The notes: generated by a model not told the origin, from the sequence alone. 64,000 bases of DNA from Aestuariirhabdus litorea (GCF_003864255.1 NZ_QWEZ01000001.1:1116001-1180000), one strand, 5' to 3'. Shown: positions 43,165 to 52,778, numbered from the stretch's first letter. Numbers and translations: made by a program.

Positions 43165-45443
43165 AGATGGTCCCGGCTATTGGTAACAGGGGCTGTTAAC
43201 GGAAGCCTGAGCTCGAACAGGGTCCCCCCGCCGAGCTTGCTGGTAACGTTAATGGTGCCCCCTAGGATATTGTTCGTAATATTGTAGACGATGTTCATGC
43301 CTAAACCGGTACCCCCATCGCCCATACGCGTGGTGTAAAAAGGGTCAAAAATCCGCGTCAATTGCTCTTCGCTCATGCCGCAGCCACTGTCCTTAAACAG
43401 GATTCGGGCTGCTTGATGTTCGTCATCCCGGTAAGCCGTGACCTGAATCGTACCCTGCTTAATACCTTCAAAGGCGTGTATCAGCGCATTGTTGACCAGG
43501 TTGGTAATGATCTGCCCGAGGGGGCCGGGGTAGCTATCCATGACAATGTCCGGATCGATCTGTTCGATCACTTTATGCCGGGTGTGTTTGAGCTTGGGGC
43601 TCAGGGTCGACATCACTTCGCTGACTACAGTGAGGAGGTTGAACCTGCGGCGTTGAGAGCTGGTCTGGTCCGCCGCCACCTGCTTGAAATCCTGGATCAG
43701 GTGGGCGGCATTACTCAGGGAGCTGTTAAGAAGAACCGTGGCCTCGTCCACTTCACGGATAAATTGCTCAAAGTCGGATTTTCGCAGTGCCCCTGATTCG
43801 GTGGCCTCCTTGATTCGCTTCAGGCGGTCACCGAGGGAGGAGGCGACGGTGACGCCAATGCCAACCGGGGTGTTTATTTCGTGGGCGATGCCCGCTACCA
43901 GACTACCCAGGGAGGCGAGTTTCTCAGACTGGATCAGGCTGCTCTGTGTGATGCGAAGCTCGTTTAGCATTTGCTCTGCATGGTCGCGGGCCTGGCGGAG
44001 CTGAATTTGCGCCTTGACGCGCTCGGTGATATCCGTCATCGCCCAGATGTTACGGTCGGTCAGCTGCAGTAGGCGTGCTTCGACGGGAATATAATAGCCG
44101 CTTTTGTCGCCTACCTGGGCTTCGATAGGGCCGACCACCTGGCCTGAAGTGGATGCCAGGCTGGCCAGGTCCTGCAACGCACCGGGTAACACCTGGCTAC
44201 CTGGCAGGGGGCGGCTTTGCGCCAGCCAGTCGGAGTAGCTGTCAATATCGGACAACTCATAGCCAAACAGCCGGGTAAACTCGGTGTTCACCATCTCCAG
44301 TTCCTGATCGCTATTGGTGACTGCCAGAGCGAAGGGAAGGTTTTTGATGGTGGTTTCGAATCGCTCGGCTGACTTGGCAATTTCCCGCTCTGCGTGTTTA
44401 TGGCTGGTGATGTCAGTAAGGGTGAAAACTCCTCGTGTTTCTAGTGAGAAGTAGCGAATCTCGGTAGTACGGGTACGGCCTAGAGTGTCCTTTATCTCCC
44501 TGACAAGGGGGTCTGTCTGGCGACCTGTTTTATTGGCATGGGCAATGTGAATGCCCATCAGGGCTATGCTCTCTTCCCGGTAGACCTCGTCAGGAAAGGC
44601 CTGCAGGCACCAGGTGTCGATCGTTTCTTGATCCCAGTCGCTATAGCTGAACTGTTGCTCGAATGCATCATTAGTGGCGATGACCTCGTGACTGCTGTTC
44701 ACCAGAATGAGGGCGAAGGGCAGGCTCTGGATGGTGGTTTCAAACTCGCGGGAGGCTTGCAGTATTGCGCGCTCAGACTCCTGCTGGCTGACCAGGCCAG
44801 AGTTGTATTCCCGAATTAGCTGTCCGAGCTCATCATCGCTGCTGCAGTCGACGACTTGTCTGACGCCGGTCCGGCGAAAAGCCTTGATCGATTCTGATAC
44901 TTCGCTGATCGGGCGCAAGATGGTGGCCCTGAACCCCCAGAAAATACCGATACTGAGGGCTGTCAGCATAAGGAGAATCTGGCCACCGAGGATGATGGCG
45001 CTCTGAAACAGGGTGTGGGTGTCTGCGCTAATATCGAGAGCGAGGCGCAGCTCACCTAACCGGTGCTGACCCTGGAGATCGTTGAAAATGATTGGCTGCA
45101 GCAGCGTGACCGTGTTGGGTTGCGGTGAGCAGTTACCATAGGTCGGGTAATCCTCAAAGCCAAGCACATTGACCAGCTCGAGGCAGGTTAGCCGTTGCTC
45201 GGCTTTGATGGTTTCCAGAATGGCCAGTACCGAGGACTCCTCGAGGTTCCAGAGTGGGCGGGAGAGAAGTTCGGCATCTCTGACAGCGAGGCTCTGGGCA
45301 TAGCCGCGGTTGTTCTCTTCCAGCAGGCGTGCCTGATTAAGAAGGACAAAGCCTAAAAAAAACAGGCCGACGAGGATGGAGGGGGGGAGCGCTAGCAACA
45401 AGAACTTAACAGACAGCGGGCGGCTGTTGTACCAGCGCATCAT
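43161..45443 (-). CDS. Sensor histidine kinase with HAMP and two PAS domains
   Basis: This is a 760-residue membrane kinase. TM1 is FLLLALPPSILVGLFFLGFV (about 14-33), a periplasmic domain to about residue 145 includes two Cys (RLTCLELVN, YGNCSPQ), and TM2 is SAIILGGQILLMLTALSIGIF-like (about 148-168). HAMP follows, then two PAS domains that each begin with ETTI(Q/K) and LPFAL. The HisKA H-box is LVAGIAHEINTPVG, and the HATPase has LVNNALIHAF, DSGCGMSEEQ and GGTGLGMNIVYNIT. It is coupled to the EAL response regulator by ATGA and forms a two-component c-di-GMP system. The signal is unknown. Confidence 0.9.
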   Translation of the reverse strand: MMRWYNSRPLSVKFLLLALPPSILVGLFFLGFVLLNQARLLEENNRGYAQSLAVRDAELLSRPLWNLEESSVLAILETIKAEQRLTCLELVNVLGFEDYPTYGNCSPQPNTVTLLQPIIFNDLQGQHRLGELRLALDISADTHTLFQSAIILGGQILLMLTALSIGIFWGFRATILRPISEVSESIKAFRRTGVRQVVDCSSDDELGQLIREYNSGLVSQQESERAILQASREFETTIQSLPFALILVNSSHEVIATNDAFEQQFSYSDWDQETIDTWCLQAFPDEVYREESIALMGIHIAHANKTGRQTDPLVREIKDTLGRTRTTEIRYFSLETRGVFTLTDITSHKHAEREIAKSAERFETTIKNLPFALAVTNSDQELEMVNTEFTRLFGYELSDIDSYSDWLAQSRPLPGSQVLPGALQDLASLASTSGQVVGPIEAQVGDKSGYYIPVEARLLQLTDRNIWAMTDITERVKAQIQLRQARDHAEQMLNELRITQSSLIQSEKLASLGSLVAGIAHEINTPVGIGVTVASSLGDRLKRIKEATESGALRKSDFEQFIREVDEATVLLNSSLSNAAHLIQDFKQVAADQTSSQRRRFNLLTVVSEVMSTLSPKLKHTRHKVIEQIDPDIVMDSYPGPLGQIITNLVNNALIHAFEGIKQGTIQVTAYRDDEHQAARILFKDSGCGMSEEQLTRIFDPFYTTRMGDGGTGLGMNIVYNITNNILGGTINVTSKLGGGTLFELRLPLTAPVTNSRDHL

Positions 45444-45584
45444 GGATGGGTTCCCTTTCTATCGATCACAGCAGACGATGGTGTGACTATGGCAATGATC
45501 AACCCCCCTGTAAATATCAGTGTTGCATTGCACCGGGAAATTAGCGACAATTCGCGGCGCTTGGGCGTTCGCCCGGCTTTTTGT

Positions 45585-45697
<113 letters not shown>

Positions 45698-45789
45698 CCA
45701 CAGCACTCCCCTCAGTATTTATACCCTATGCCCGCCATTGCCGCACAGGCGCTGCTAAGTGGTGCATTCCCCCAGCTTCTTCGTTAGCA

Positions 45790-45812
45790 TACCTGCTTTG
45801 CATAGGCAGGTA
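45790..45812 (+). promoter_or_regulatory. Hairpin covering the dnaX Shine-Dalgarno region
   Basis: TACCTGC (45,790-45,796) and GCAGGTA (45,806-45,812) form perfect 7-bp arms with a 9-nt loop, ending 11 bp before the dnaX ATG. The only SD-like bases (AGG) lie inside the right arm, so folding would hide them. There is no T-run, so it is not a typical terminator. Confidence 0.35.
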
Positions 45813-45823
45813 ATTGTTACAGC

Positions 45824-47845
45824 ATGAGCTACCAGGTTCTGGCCCGTAAATGGCGCCCTCGAGTATTCCGTGAAATGGTGGGGCAGACCCATGTCCTGCA
45901 GGCGTTGATCAACGCCCTGGACCACGATCGGCTGCACCACGCTTACCTCTTTACCGGAACCCGAGGGGTGGGAAAAACCACCATTGCGCGCATCTTGGCC
46001 AAGTGCCTGAACTGTGAGTCGGGGGTCAGCTCGGAGCCCTGCGGTCAATGCGGCTCCTGCCGGGAGATCGAAGAGGGACGCTTTGTTGACCTTATTGAGG
46101 TGGATGCGGCCTCCCGCACCAAGGTAGAGGATACCCGCGAGCTGCTGGATAACGTCCAGTATGCCCCGACCCGGGGGCGCTACAAGGTGTATCTCATTGA
46201 CGAGGTGCACATGCTCTCGGCCCACAGCTTTAACGCCCTGCTAAAAACGCTTGAGGAGCCGCCCCCCCATGTGAAGTTTCTGCTGGCGACCACCGATCCC
46301 CAGAAGCTGCCCATCACCATTCTCTCCCGCTGCCTGCAGTTCAATCTCAAGAATATGTCGCCCGAGCGGGTAGTGGGGCATCTGCGCCACGTACTGGAGC
46401 AGGAGGTGATCCCCTTTGAGGAGCCTGCCCTGTGGCAACTTGGCCGCGCTGCGGATGGCAGTATGCGTGACGCCCTTAGCTTGACTGATCAGGCGATCGC
46501 CTATGGCGCCGGCCGGGTCACCGAGCAGGAGGTCAGTGCCATGTTGGGCACCATTGACCAGTCGCAGGTTTACCAGATCATAGAAGCCCTGGTGGACGGT
46601 AGTGTGGCGAATACACTGTCGTCGGTGAACCGGCTTGCGGAATTCTCCCCCGACTTCTCCAGGTTGTTGGCTGACATGCTGTCGGTGATGCACCGGATGG
46701 CGCTGGCGCAGGCGTTACCCGACGCCGTGGACAACAGTCAGGGGGATCGCGAGCGGGTGATGGAGCTGGCCAGTCGGGTGACGGCAGAGGACCTTCATCT
46801 TTTTTATCAGGTTGCCTTGATCGGCCGCAAAGACCTGCCCCTTGCCCCGGATCCGAAGGCCGGTTTTGAGATGGTGTTGCTGCGCATGCTGGCGTTCAAG
46901 CCCGATGGTACACCGGAGCCTGCGACAGAGCCGCTGCTGGATGCTGGTGAAGGGCAGGGCGCAGGGTCAGGAAGTGCGGGGGGAGACATTGGCACCCTTG
47001 AGCCACAGCCTGCAGCGGGCGCGGACGGGGAAGCGGCCCGGGGGGCGGTGGCAGCCCCGCCGCCTGAAGCCGGTGCAGGGGGGGCAATGCCGAGCGGTGC
47101 CGGGGAGGCGCCTGCTCCTGTAAAAAAGCCCCTGGCGACCGCTGAGGTTAGCTTGACGCCGGCCGCTCATCCGGTGCCGTCTGCTCCCATAGCGGACTCG
47201 GTGGATGAGAGTGATGCCGATCAGCTGGAGGATGCGTACGCGACTGAGCAAGCTTACCAGCAGTATATGGCGGCTACTGAGCAAAACGCCTCTCCCGGGG
47301 AGAGCGCCTCGGCGGTTGCGGGAGGAGGAGAGGCCATGGCTCCTCCCTGGGATGACCTCCCCGATACGGAACCCGCGACTGAGCCAACGCCTGAGGCCGC
47401 TGTGGTGTTGCCGGTTGAGGCGTCGGTGCAACCACAAACCGTTGTTAAGGTACCGGCAGAGCGCTTCACAGCAGCCGACTGGGCCGAGGGTTTCAAAGCG
47501 TTCGGATTGTCGGGGGTTACCCTGAGTATTGCTACGCACCTGGAGTTTGTTGGGATAGATGGAAAACGGGTGACGATGCGCATCGCGCCGGGCCATGCGA
47601 CCTTGCTCAATTCCACCCACGAAGGCCGGATTCAGCAAGCGCTGCAGGACTACTTTGCCCTTGAGCTTGAGTTGACCATAGATCAGAGCCCAACCCAGGC
47701 TGAAACCCCGGCTCAGTATATACAGAGACACGCCGAAGAGCGGTTGGCCAGGGCCCAAAACCTGATCGCCCAGGACCCCAACGTGAAGGCAATTCTGGAG
47801 CAGTTTTCTGCTACAATCCTCGACGATTCCATTCAGCCGGTTTAG
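45824..47845 (+). CDS. dnaX: DNA polymerase III subunits tau and gamma
   Basis: DnaX is the clamp-loader ATPase; tau also joins the polymerases at the fork. The 673-residue tau has the AAA+ Walker [21 protein letters not shown], zinc-binding Cys in [16 protein letters not shown], Walker [12 protein letters not shown] and the sensor-1 block [18 protein letters not shown]. Residues about 365-540 form an Ala/Pro/Glu-rich linker and the C-terminal part is the tau-specific DnaB/alpha-binding region. A zero-frame A AAA AAG at codons 433-435 probably directs a -1 shift to make the short gamma form. It is followed by ybaB and recR, the usual order. Confidence 0.95.
   Translation: MSYQVLARKWRPRVFREMVGQTHVLQALINALDHDRLHHAYLFTGTRGVGKTTIARILAKCLNCESGVSSEPCGQCGSCREIEEGRFVDLIEVDAASRTKVEDTRELLDNVQYAPTRGRYKVYLIDEVHMLSAHSFNALLKTLEEPPPHVKFLLATTDPQKLPITILSRCLQFNLKNMSPERVVGHLRHVLEQEVIPFEEPALWQLGRAADGSMRDALSLTDQAIAYGAGRVTEQEVSAMLGTIDQSQVYQIIEALVDGSVANTLSSVNRLAEFSPDFSRLLADMLSVMHRMALAQALPDAVDNSQGDRERVMELASRVTAEDLHLFYQVALIGRKDLPLAPDPKAGFEMVLLRMLAFKPDGTPEPATEPLLDAGEGQGAGSGSAGGDIGTLEPQPAAGADGEAARGAVAAPPPEAGAGGAMPSGAGEAPAPVKKPLATAEVSLTPAAHPVPSAPIADSVDESDADQLEDAYATEQAYQQYMAATEQNASPGESASAVAGGGEAMAPPWDDLPDTEPATEPTPEAAVVLPVEASVQPQTVVKVPAERFTAADWAEGFKAFGLSGVTLSIATHLEFVGIDGKRVTMRIAPGHATLLNSTHEGRIQQALQDYFALELELTIDQSPTQAETPAQYIQRHAEERLARAQNLIAQDPNVKAILEQFSATILDDSIQPV
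47122..47128 (+). other. Programmed -1 frameshift site in dnaX (A AAA AAG)
   Basis: In the zero frame the codons are GTA AAA AAG CCC. The heptamer A AAA AAG is the same as that of E. coli dnaX and in the same phase. After a -1 slip the ribosome reads GCC CCT GGC GAC CGC TGA, adding Ala-Pro-Gly-Asp-Arg and stopping at 47,145. The predicted gamma is 440 residues (E. coli gamma is 431). GGGGAG 14 bp upstream could serve as the SD-like stimulator; a TGGCG/CGCCG pairing downstream is a possible stimulatory stem. Confidence 0.75.
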
Positions 47846-47871
47846 CGTCGGCACAGCTTTTTGAGGTAGCT

Positions 47872-48198
47872 ATGATGAAAGGTGGTATGGGCAACTTGAT
47901 GAAGCAAGCCCAGAAGATGCAAGAGCAGATGCAAAAGGCCCAGGAGGAGCTGGCTCGGGCCGAGGTGACTGGCGAGGCGGGAGCCGGACTGGTCAAGGTG
48001 ACCATGACCGGACGCCACGATGTGAAGCGGGTGGAGCTGGATGAGAGCCTTCTGCAGGAAGAAAAAGAGATACTCGAAGATCTGCTGGCCGCAGCGGTCA
48101 ATGATGCGGTGCGCAAGGTTGAAAAAAACACCCAGGAAAAGATGGCTGGTGTTACCGGAGGGTTAAATCTCCCCGGTGGCTTCAAGATGCCGTTCTGA
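47872..48198 (+). CDS. ybaB: YbaB/EbfC-family nucleoid-associated protein
   Basis: This 108-residue DNA-binding protein forms a dimer with a tweezer-like shape. It begins [20 protein letters not shown], a Met/Gln/Lys-rich helix typical of the family. The core [20 protein letters not shown] is conserved, and the C-terminal [11 protein letters not shown] is the common ending. GAGG lies 7 bp before the ATG pair. It sits 26 bp after dnaX and 18 bp before recR, the conserved operon order in gammaproteobacteria. Confidence 0.95.
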   Translation: MMKGGMGNLMKQAQKMQEQMQKAQEELARAEVTGEAGAGLVKVTMTGRHDVKRVELDESLLQEEKEILEDLLAAAVNDAVRKVEKNTQEKMAGVTGGLNLPGGFKMPF

Positions 48199-48216
48199 TC
48201 GGGATTCAGACTGACG

Positions 48217-48819
48217 ATGTCATTCAGTCCGCTGATCAACGAGTTGATTGACGCTTTGCGCTGTTTGCCTGGCGTGGGCCCCAAGTCTGCCCAGCGCATG
48301 GCCATGCATTTGCTCGAGCGTGACCGTAAAGGTGCCTCGCGACTGTCGGTGGTGCTGCAGGATGCGGTTGAGGGGGTGGGGCGCTGCGAGCAGTGCCGCA
48401 CCCTGTGCGAAACCCCGACCTGTTCCATCTGCAGCAACTCTGCACGCTTGCGTAACCAGATTTGTGTGGTCGAGACCCCTTCCGATGTGATGGCCATTGA
48501 ACAGGCCGGTGGCTATCGTGGGCTCTACTTCGTGTTAATGGGCCACCTGTCCCCGATCGACGGCATTGGCCCGGCGGAGATCGGGCTGGATCAGTTAACC
48601 CGTCGCCTGGACGAAGAGTCCTTCGAAGAGGTGATTCTGGCGACCAACCCGACGGTAGAGGGCGAGGCCACAGCCCATTACATTGCCAACCAGGTGCAGC
48701 GTCGGGGTATACAGGTTTCTCGCATTGCCCATGGCGTCCCGTTGGGCGGGGAGCTCGAATTCGTTGATGGCGGTACCCTGGCCCACGCTTTCCGGGGACG
48801 TACGCTGGTGGGGAACTAG
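48217..48819 (+). CDS. recR: Recombination protein RecR
   Basis: RecR acts with RecO (and RecF) to load RecA at single-strand gaps. The 200-residue protein has the N-terminal helix-hairpin-helix [21 protein letters not shown] four-Cys zinc motif follows ([16 protein letters not shown]), then the Toprim domain ([20 protein letters not shown]), and the C-terminal Walker B-like [35 protein letters not shown] is the usual C-terminus. Third gene of the dnaX operon. Confidence 0.96.
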   Translation: MSFSPLINELIDALRCLPGVGPKSAQRMAMHLLERDRKGASRLSVVLQDAVEGVGRCEQCRTLCETPTCSICSNSARLRNQICVVETPSDVMAIEQAGGYRGLYFVLMGHLSPIDGIGPAEIGLDQLTRRLDEESFEEVILATNPTVEGEATAHYIANQVQRRGIQVSRIAHGVPLGGELEFVDGGTLAHAFRGRTLVGN

Positions 48820-48908
48820 CCCCCTTCCGATCCCGTTCTCTCCTTATTCAACGTCATACTCTCAGGTTGTTACCCGTACGGTCAGGCTACCTTTTTGTTG
48901 TTTGCCTA

Positions 48909-48926
48909 ACCAAGCAAGCGCTTGGT
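48909..48926. promoter_or_regulatory. Palindromic operator upstream of acyl-CoA dehydrogenase
   Basis: ACCAAGCAAGCGCTTGGT has perfect 7-bp arms (ACCAAGC/GCTTGGT) with a 4-bp spacer, 30 bp upstream of the gene's start codon. The size and symmetry fit a TetR-type dimer site. No TetR-family gene is in this neighbourhood, so the regulator would be encoded elsewhere. Confidence 0.5.
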
Positions 48927-48955
48927 AGTATGTGGGTTCAACATCAGGAGTGACT

Positions 48956-50101
48956 ATGAGCGAGCTGCAACAGTATTTTGGGGAATCACAACAGTTGATC
49001 CGCTCGACCGTGCGCAAGTTTGTTGAGCGTGAGGTCAAGCCCTTCATCGATCAATGGGAAGAGGAGGAGGAGTTTCCCCTTGAGCTCTATCGCAAGGCGG
49101 GAGCGCTGGGGATCCTGGGGATCGGTTATCCCGAGGAGCTCGGTGGCTGTGGCGGTGACCTGTTCGATAAGGTGGCGGCCAGTGAGGAGTTGATGCGATC
49201 CGGCTCCGGTGGTTTTGCCGCAGGACTGGGCTCGCTCGATATTGGGCTGCCTCCGGTCATCAAGTGGGGCAGTGAGGCGTTGAAACAGCGTATTGCCCCC
49301 CCCGTCCTGGCCGGGGAGAAGGTGATGGCGCTGGCGATCACCGAGCCCAGTGGTGGCTCGGACGTTGCGAACCTCAAAACCCGGGCAGTGAGGGAGGGCG
49401 ATTATTATCGTTTGAATGGTTCCAAAACCTTTATCACCAGTGGGGTAAGGGCCGATTACTACAGCGTGGCGGTGCGCACGGGCGATGAGGGGTATGGTGG
49501 AATCAGCCTGCTATTGGTGGAGAAGGGGATGCCCGGCTTTAGCGTTGGGCGTAAGTTGAAGAAAAGCTGTTGGTGGGCCTCCGACACCGCGGAGCTCTTT
49601 TTTGATGATTGCCGGGTACCGGTCGCCAACCTTATTGGTGCTGAAAATACGGGGTTTTACGCCATCATGTCCAACTTTCAGTCGGAGCGACTGCAGTTGG
49701 CGATCATGGCCAACATGACCTCGGAGCTGGCCCTGGACGCTTGTCTCGAGTACGTTCGCGAGCGTGAGGCTTTTGGTCGTCCCATCGGCCGTTTTCAGGT
49801 GATCAAGCACAAGCTTGCGGAGATGGCGACCCAGTTGGAGGCGAGCCGCGAATTTACCTATCGCCAGGCGGCTCGAATGAATGCGGGCCAGTCGGTGATC
49901 AAGGAGATCTCGATGGCGAAAAACTTCGCCACCGATGTTAGCGACAAGGTCACCTACGAAGCGGTGCAGATCTTTGGTGGCTACGGGCTGATGCGCGAGT
50001 CCCTTGTGGAGCGCCTCTATCGCGATAACCGAATCCTCTCCATCGGCGGGGGGACTCGGGAGATCATGAACGAGATCATCAGCAAGCAGATGGGGCTTTA
50101 G
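48956..50101 (+). CDS. Acyl-CoA dehydrogenase (long-chain/LCAD-like active site)
   Basis: This 381-residue flavoenzyme introduces the alpha-beta double bond in acyl-CoA. MALAITEPSGGSDVANLKTR and NGSKTFITSGVRADYYSVAV are the FAD/substrate signatures. The C-terminal motif reads SIGGGTREIMNEI, with Gly where medium-chain enzymes have the catalytic Glu (YEGT). The base is probably the Glu in NFQSERLQLAIMAN, the position used in long-chain and isovaleryl-CoA dehydrogenases. ATG at 48,956 has CAGGAG 5 bp upstream. A palindromic operator lies 30 bp before the start, so it is probably induced by acyl-CoAs or related compounds (inference). Confidence 0.9.
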   Translation: MSELQQYFGESQQLIRSTVRKFVEREVKPFIDQWEEEEEFPLELYRKAGALGILGIGYPEELGGCGGDLFDKVAASEELMRSGSGGFAAGLGSLDIGLPPVIKWGSEALKQRIAPPVLAGEKVMALAITEPSGGSDVANLKTRAVREGDYYRLNGSKTFITSGVRADYYSVAVRTGDEGYGGISLLLVEKGMPGFSVGRKLKKSCWWASDTAELFFDDCRVPVANLIGAENTGFYAIMSNFQSERLQLAIMANMTSELALDACLEYVREREAFGRPIGRFQVIKHKLAEMATQLEASREFTYRQAARMNAGQSVIKEISMAKNFATDVSDKVTYEAVQIFGGYGLMRESLVERLYRDNRILSIGGGTREIMNEIISKQMGL

Positions 50102-50125
50102 CCGCCCCATCAACAGCCCCTCGGT

Positions 50126-51196
50126 TTACAGCTTTAATCGTCCGATGCGGTCGTTGTGGAGGCTGCCCAGATACAGGTAGCCGTTATGCTCTTCGGCGGA
50201 GGTCACCATCTCAAGGTGCTCGCCACTGGGATCGTGCAGACTGCTGGTGATCTCCCCCTGCTCGTCGAGGGCCAGAACGTAGCCGTAGCGTACGGGTTTG
50301 GGCCACATAAAGCGGGGTAGCTTGGCAATCAGGTTCTTGATGCGGGGGTGCATATGCATTCGGTCGATGCTGGCTTTGCGAGGGGTGGCCAACGCTACCC
50401 AGAAAGTGCCTTTGCGGTTGCCGGAGACACCGTCGGGTAGTCCCGGCAGGTTATCGATAAAGAGATCGTGGGTGCCTGCCTTCGGCCCCTTCAGCCAGTA
50501 GCGCTGGATTCGGTAGCGGTAGGTCTCGTTGACCAGCACAAAATCCTCGTTGGCGGAGAGGGCGACCCCATTGGCGAAATAGAGATCTCGCATCAACACC
50601 CGGATGGTGCCCGTCGCTGGATTGTAGGCCAGCAGGCGCCCCCAGGGGCGAGCCTCCAGCAGGTCCAATGCGTAGTCCGGTTGGTGAAAGCGGCTGCTGG
50701 CATCGCTGAAGTAAATGATGCCATCGCGGGCGATATCCAGGTCGTCGGCAAAGGCAAAGGGGACACCCTCCGCCTCGGTCGCCAATACGGTAACCCGGCC
50801 TTCAGGGCTGATACTCAACAGGCCTTGCCAGGCATCGCAAACAATCAGGTTATCCTGCTGGTCAAAGTGCAGCCCCAGGGGGCGGGCTCGCTTGCCCTGT
50901 GCGCCAAGGTCCACAAAGAGTTCGAGTTGACCCTCATGGAGACGCATGATCTTTCCATCCTGGGTGCCACCGTAGATACGGCCCAGGGTATCCACCGCCA
51001 CATCTTCGGGTCCGAAGATCGCCCCTTTTGCCAATAACGTTGCCTCGGTCAGCCGCTGGTTGGGCGTGAGTATCCCGGTGGCGGGTGGCGGTTCGGGTGC
51101 CCTGTAGGCGACGGCGTCGATGGGGGAGGGGAATGCAAGCAGCAGTAAAACCGATGCAATCAGCATCAGCATAACGAGAGTAATGGCTTTTTTCAT
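50126..51196 (-). CDS. SMP-30/strictosidine synthase-like beta-propeller protein
   Basis: This 356-residue protein is related to strictosidine synthase-like and adipocyte membrane-associated proteins. It starts MKKAITLVMLMLIASVLLLL, a signal peptide or N-terminal membrane anchor, so the propeller domain is probably periplasmic. Repeated propeller motifs are IFGPEDVAVDTLGRIYGGTQ, RPLGLHFDQQDNLIVCDA, FADDLDIARDGIIYFSDAS and LYFANGVALSANEDFVLVNE; FSDAS and LPGLPDGVSGN are characteristic. The substrate is unknown; lactone hydrolysis is possible. The start at 51,196 is preferred over the longer frame because it opens the hydrophobic signal. Confidence 0.82.
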   Translation of the reverse strand: MKKAITLVMLMLIASVLLLLAFPSPIDAVAYRAPEPPPATGILTPNQRLTEATLLAKGAIFGPEDVAVDTLGRIYGGTQDGKIMRLHEGQLELFVDLGAQGKRARPLGLHFDQQDNLIVCDAWQGLLSISPEGRVTVLATEAEGVPFAFADDLDIARDGIIYFSDASSRFHQPDYALDLLEARPWGRLLAYNPATGTIRVLMRDLYFANGVALSANEDFVLVNETYRYRIQRYWLKGPKAGTHDLFIDNLPGLPDGVSGNRKGTFWVALATPRKASIDRMHMHPRIKNLIAKLPRFMWPKPVRYGYVLALDEQGEITSSLHDPSGEHLEMVTSAEEHNGYLYLGSLHNDRIGRLKL

Positions 51197-51330
51197 GGTG
51201 GGTAGGGTCCGCTTCGTCCGGGTTATGATTATTGTTATGGAGCAATGACCTGCCTGATTATGCCTAATATGACTAAATATCCCCACCCAAATGCGTATAA
51301 TAGCCCGCTCTTTTCTCAGCCGATCCCACT

Positions 51331-52473
51331 ATGACCGCACCCATGCCTGATCCTGTCTGGATCGATACCGACGACCAACTCGCGCAGGCTGCCGACCGCT
51401 GGCTGCAAGCGGACGCCGTTGCAGTGGATACCGAGTTTGTCCGCACCCAGACCTTCTATGCCGACCCCGGCCTGATTCAGGTAAGTGATGGCCAGCAGGT
51501 GTGGCTGCTGGACCCGATTGCAATCTCTGACTTTTCTCCGTTGGCGCAGTTGTTTTCCGCTTCCGGCGTGGTCAAGGTGTTTCACTCCTGCAGTGAAGAC
51601 CTGGAACTGTTGATGCGTCTGGTCGGCGTGGTGCCGCGTCCCCTTTTCGATAGCCAGTTGGCGGCCGCTTTTGCCGGTCTGGGTTTCTCCATGGGGTATC
51701 AGCGGCTGGTGTCGGAGTTGCTTGGGCTGGAGCTGCCGAAGGATGAAACCCGCTCTAATTGGTGTCATCGGCCACTTACCGGCTCACAGTTGCACTATGC
51801 TGCGCTTGATGTGTATTACCTGATGCAGGTTTACCGGTTGCTGAACGAGCGCCTGCAGCAGGCACAGAAGTTGACCTGGGTGCTGGAGGAGGGGGAGACC
51901 CTGGCCAGTGCTGCCGAGGCACCGGTGGCCATCGAGGAGTATTACCGTCAGGTCAAAGTGGCATGGAAGCTGTTCCCCGACCAGCTGGCGGTGCTCAGAT
52001 CCCTTTGCACCTGGCGCGAGGAGCGGGCGCGCGCCCGCAATCTTCCCCGCAGTCGGGTGGTGCGTGATTCTGTGCTCTGGGACATGGCCAAGTACCTGCC
52101 CACCACCCTTAACCAGCTTAAGCGCATCCCCGATATACCCCAATCGATCCTTCAGAGAGAGGGGGAGCAGCTGTTGCAGCGTATCGAGGCGGCGCTGGCG
52201 GACAAGGACGCCTATCCTTCCCGCTTGCCTTTTCCCTTGCCAGCGTCCACCAAGCCGATCGTCAAGCGGATCCGCGAGTTCGCCCGGGAGCGGGCCACTC
52301 AACTGAATGTGGAACCTGAGCTGCTGGTCAAGAAAAAACAGATCGATGCGCTCATACAGGGGGCGCTCAAGCCCAGCCAGCGCTTTTCCCTGCCCCCGAT
52401 ACTGGCGGGCTGGCGTGCTGAGGCCTTTGCCAACGAGCTGGTCGAAACCCTTAATAATGAGTTCAAGAGTTAG
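51331..52473 (+). CDS. rnd: Ribonuclease D
   Basis: This is a 380-residue 3'-5' exoribonuclease involved in tRNA and structured RNA maturation. The DEDDy motifs are visible: AVDTEFVRTQTFYADPGL (Exo I), VVKVFHSCSEDLELL (Exo II) and LHYAALDVYYLMQVYRLL (Exo III with the Tyr). The HRDC domain (LRSLCTWREERARARNLPRS) follows at about residue 215, with a second HRDC-like region at the C-terminus. It begins a three-gene operon with ycgL and ycgN; ycgL starts directly after the stop. Confidence 0.94.
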   Translation: MTAPMPDPVWIDTDDQLAQAADRWLQADAVAVDTEFVRTQTFYADPGLIQVSDGQQVWLLDPIAISDFSPLAQLFSASGVVKVFHSCSEDLELLMRLVGVVPRPLFDSQLAAAFAGLGFSMGYQRLVSELLGLELPKDETRSNWCHRPLTGSQLHYAALDVYYLMQVYRLLNERLQQAQKLTWVLEEGETLASAAEAPVAIEEYYRQVKVAWKLFPDQLAVLRSLCTWREERARARNLPRSRVVRDSVLWDMAKYLPTTLNQLKRIPDIPQSILQREGEQLLQRIEAALADKDAYPSRLPFPLPASTKPIVKRIREFARERATQLNVEPELLVKKKQIDALIQGALKPSQRFSLPPILAGWRAEAFANELVETLNNEFKS

Positions 52474-52770
52474 ATGATGAAACTGATTGCCTCTATCTAC
52501 AAAAGCCCCAAAAAGGATGAGATGTACCTGTATGTCGAGAAGGCCAAGGGGCTCACCCAGGTACCTGAAAAGCTACTGGAGCTGTTCGGAACGCCCCGTC
52601 ATGTGATGGACCTGATGTTGCGTGAAGAGCGCCCTCTGGCCCGTGCGGATGTCGTGCAGGTGATGGAAGGTATCCAGGCTAAAGGCTTCCATCTGCAGAT
52701 GCCGCCGCAAAAGGATGATTACCTGATCGAGTTGCCGGATGAGCTGCTCACCATGAACGATCCCCTGTAG
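52474..52770 (+). CDS. ycgL: YcgL-domain protein
   Basis: This 98-residue protein of unknown function has the YcgL fold: IASIYKSPKKDEMYLYVEKA at the N-terminus and VPEKLLELFGTPRHVMDLML after it. Two ATG codons in a row (52,474 and 52,477) follow the rnd stop with no gap. The rnd-ycgL-ycgN order is conserved in many gammaproteobacteria, which supports the call even though the role is unknown. Confidence 0.9.
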   Translation: MMKLIASIYKSPKKDEMYLYVEKAKGLTQVPEKLLELFGTPRHVMDLMLREERPLARADVVQVMEGIQAKGFHLQMPPQKDDYLIELPDELLTMNDPL

Positions 52771-52778
52771 GTGACCCT

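Noticed and set aside
45563-45582. GGGCG/CGCCC hairpin with T-run just before the SRP RNA
   Set aside because: No plus-strand gene ends upstream, as the kinase gene is divergent; it may belong to the SRP RNA leader, so I did not call a terminator.
49990-50080. Acyl-CoA dehydrogenase thought to be inactive because GGGT replaces YEGT
   Set aside because: Long-chain type enzymes also have Gly there and use a Glu in an earlier helix, which is present in the SERLQLA segment.
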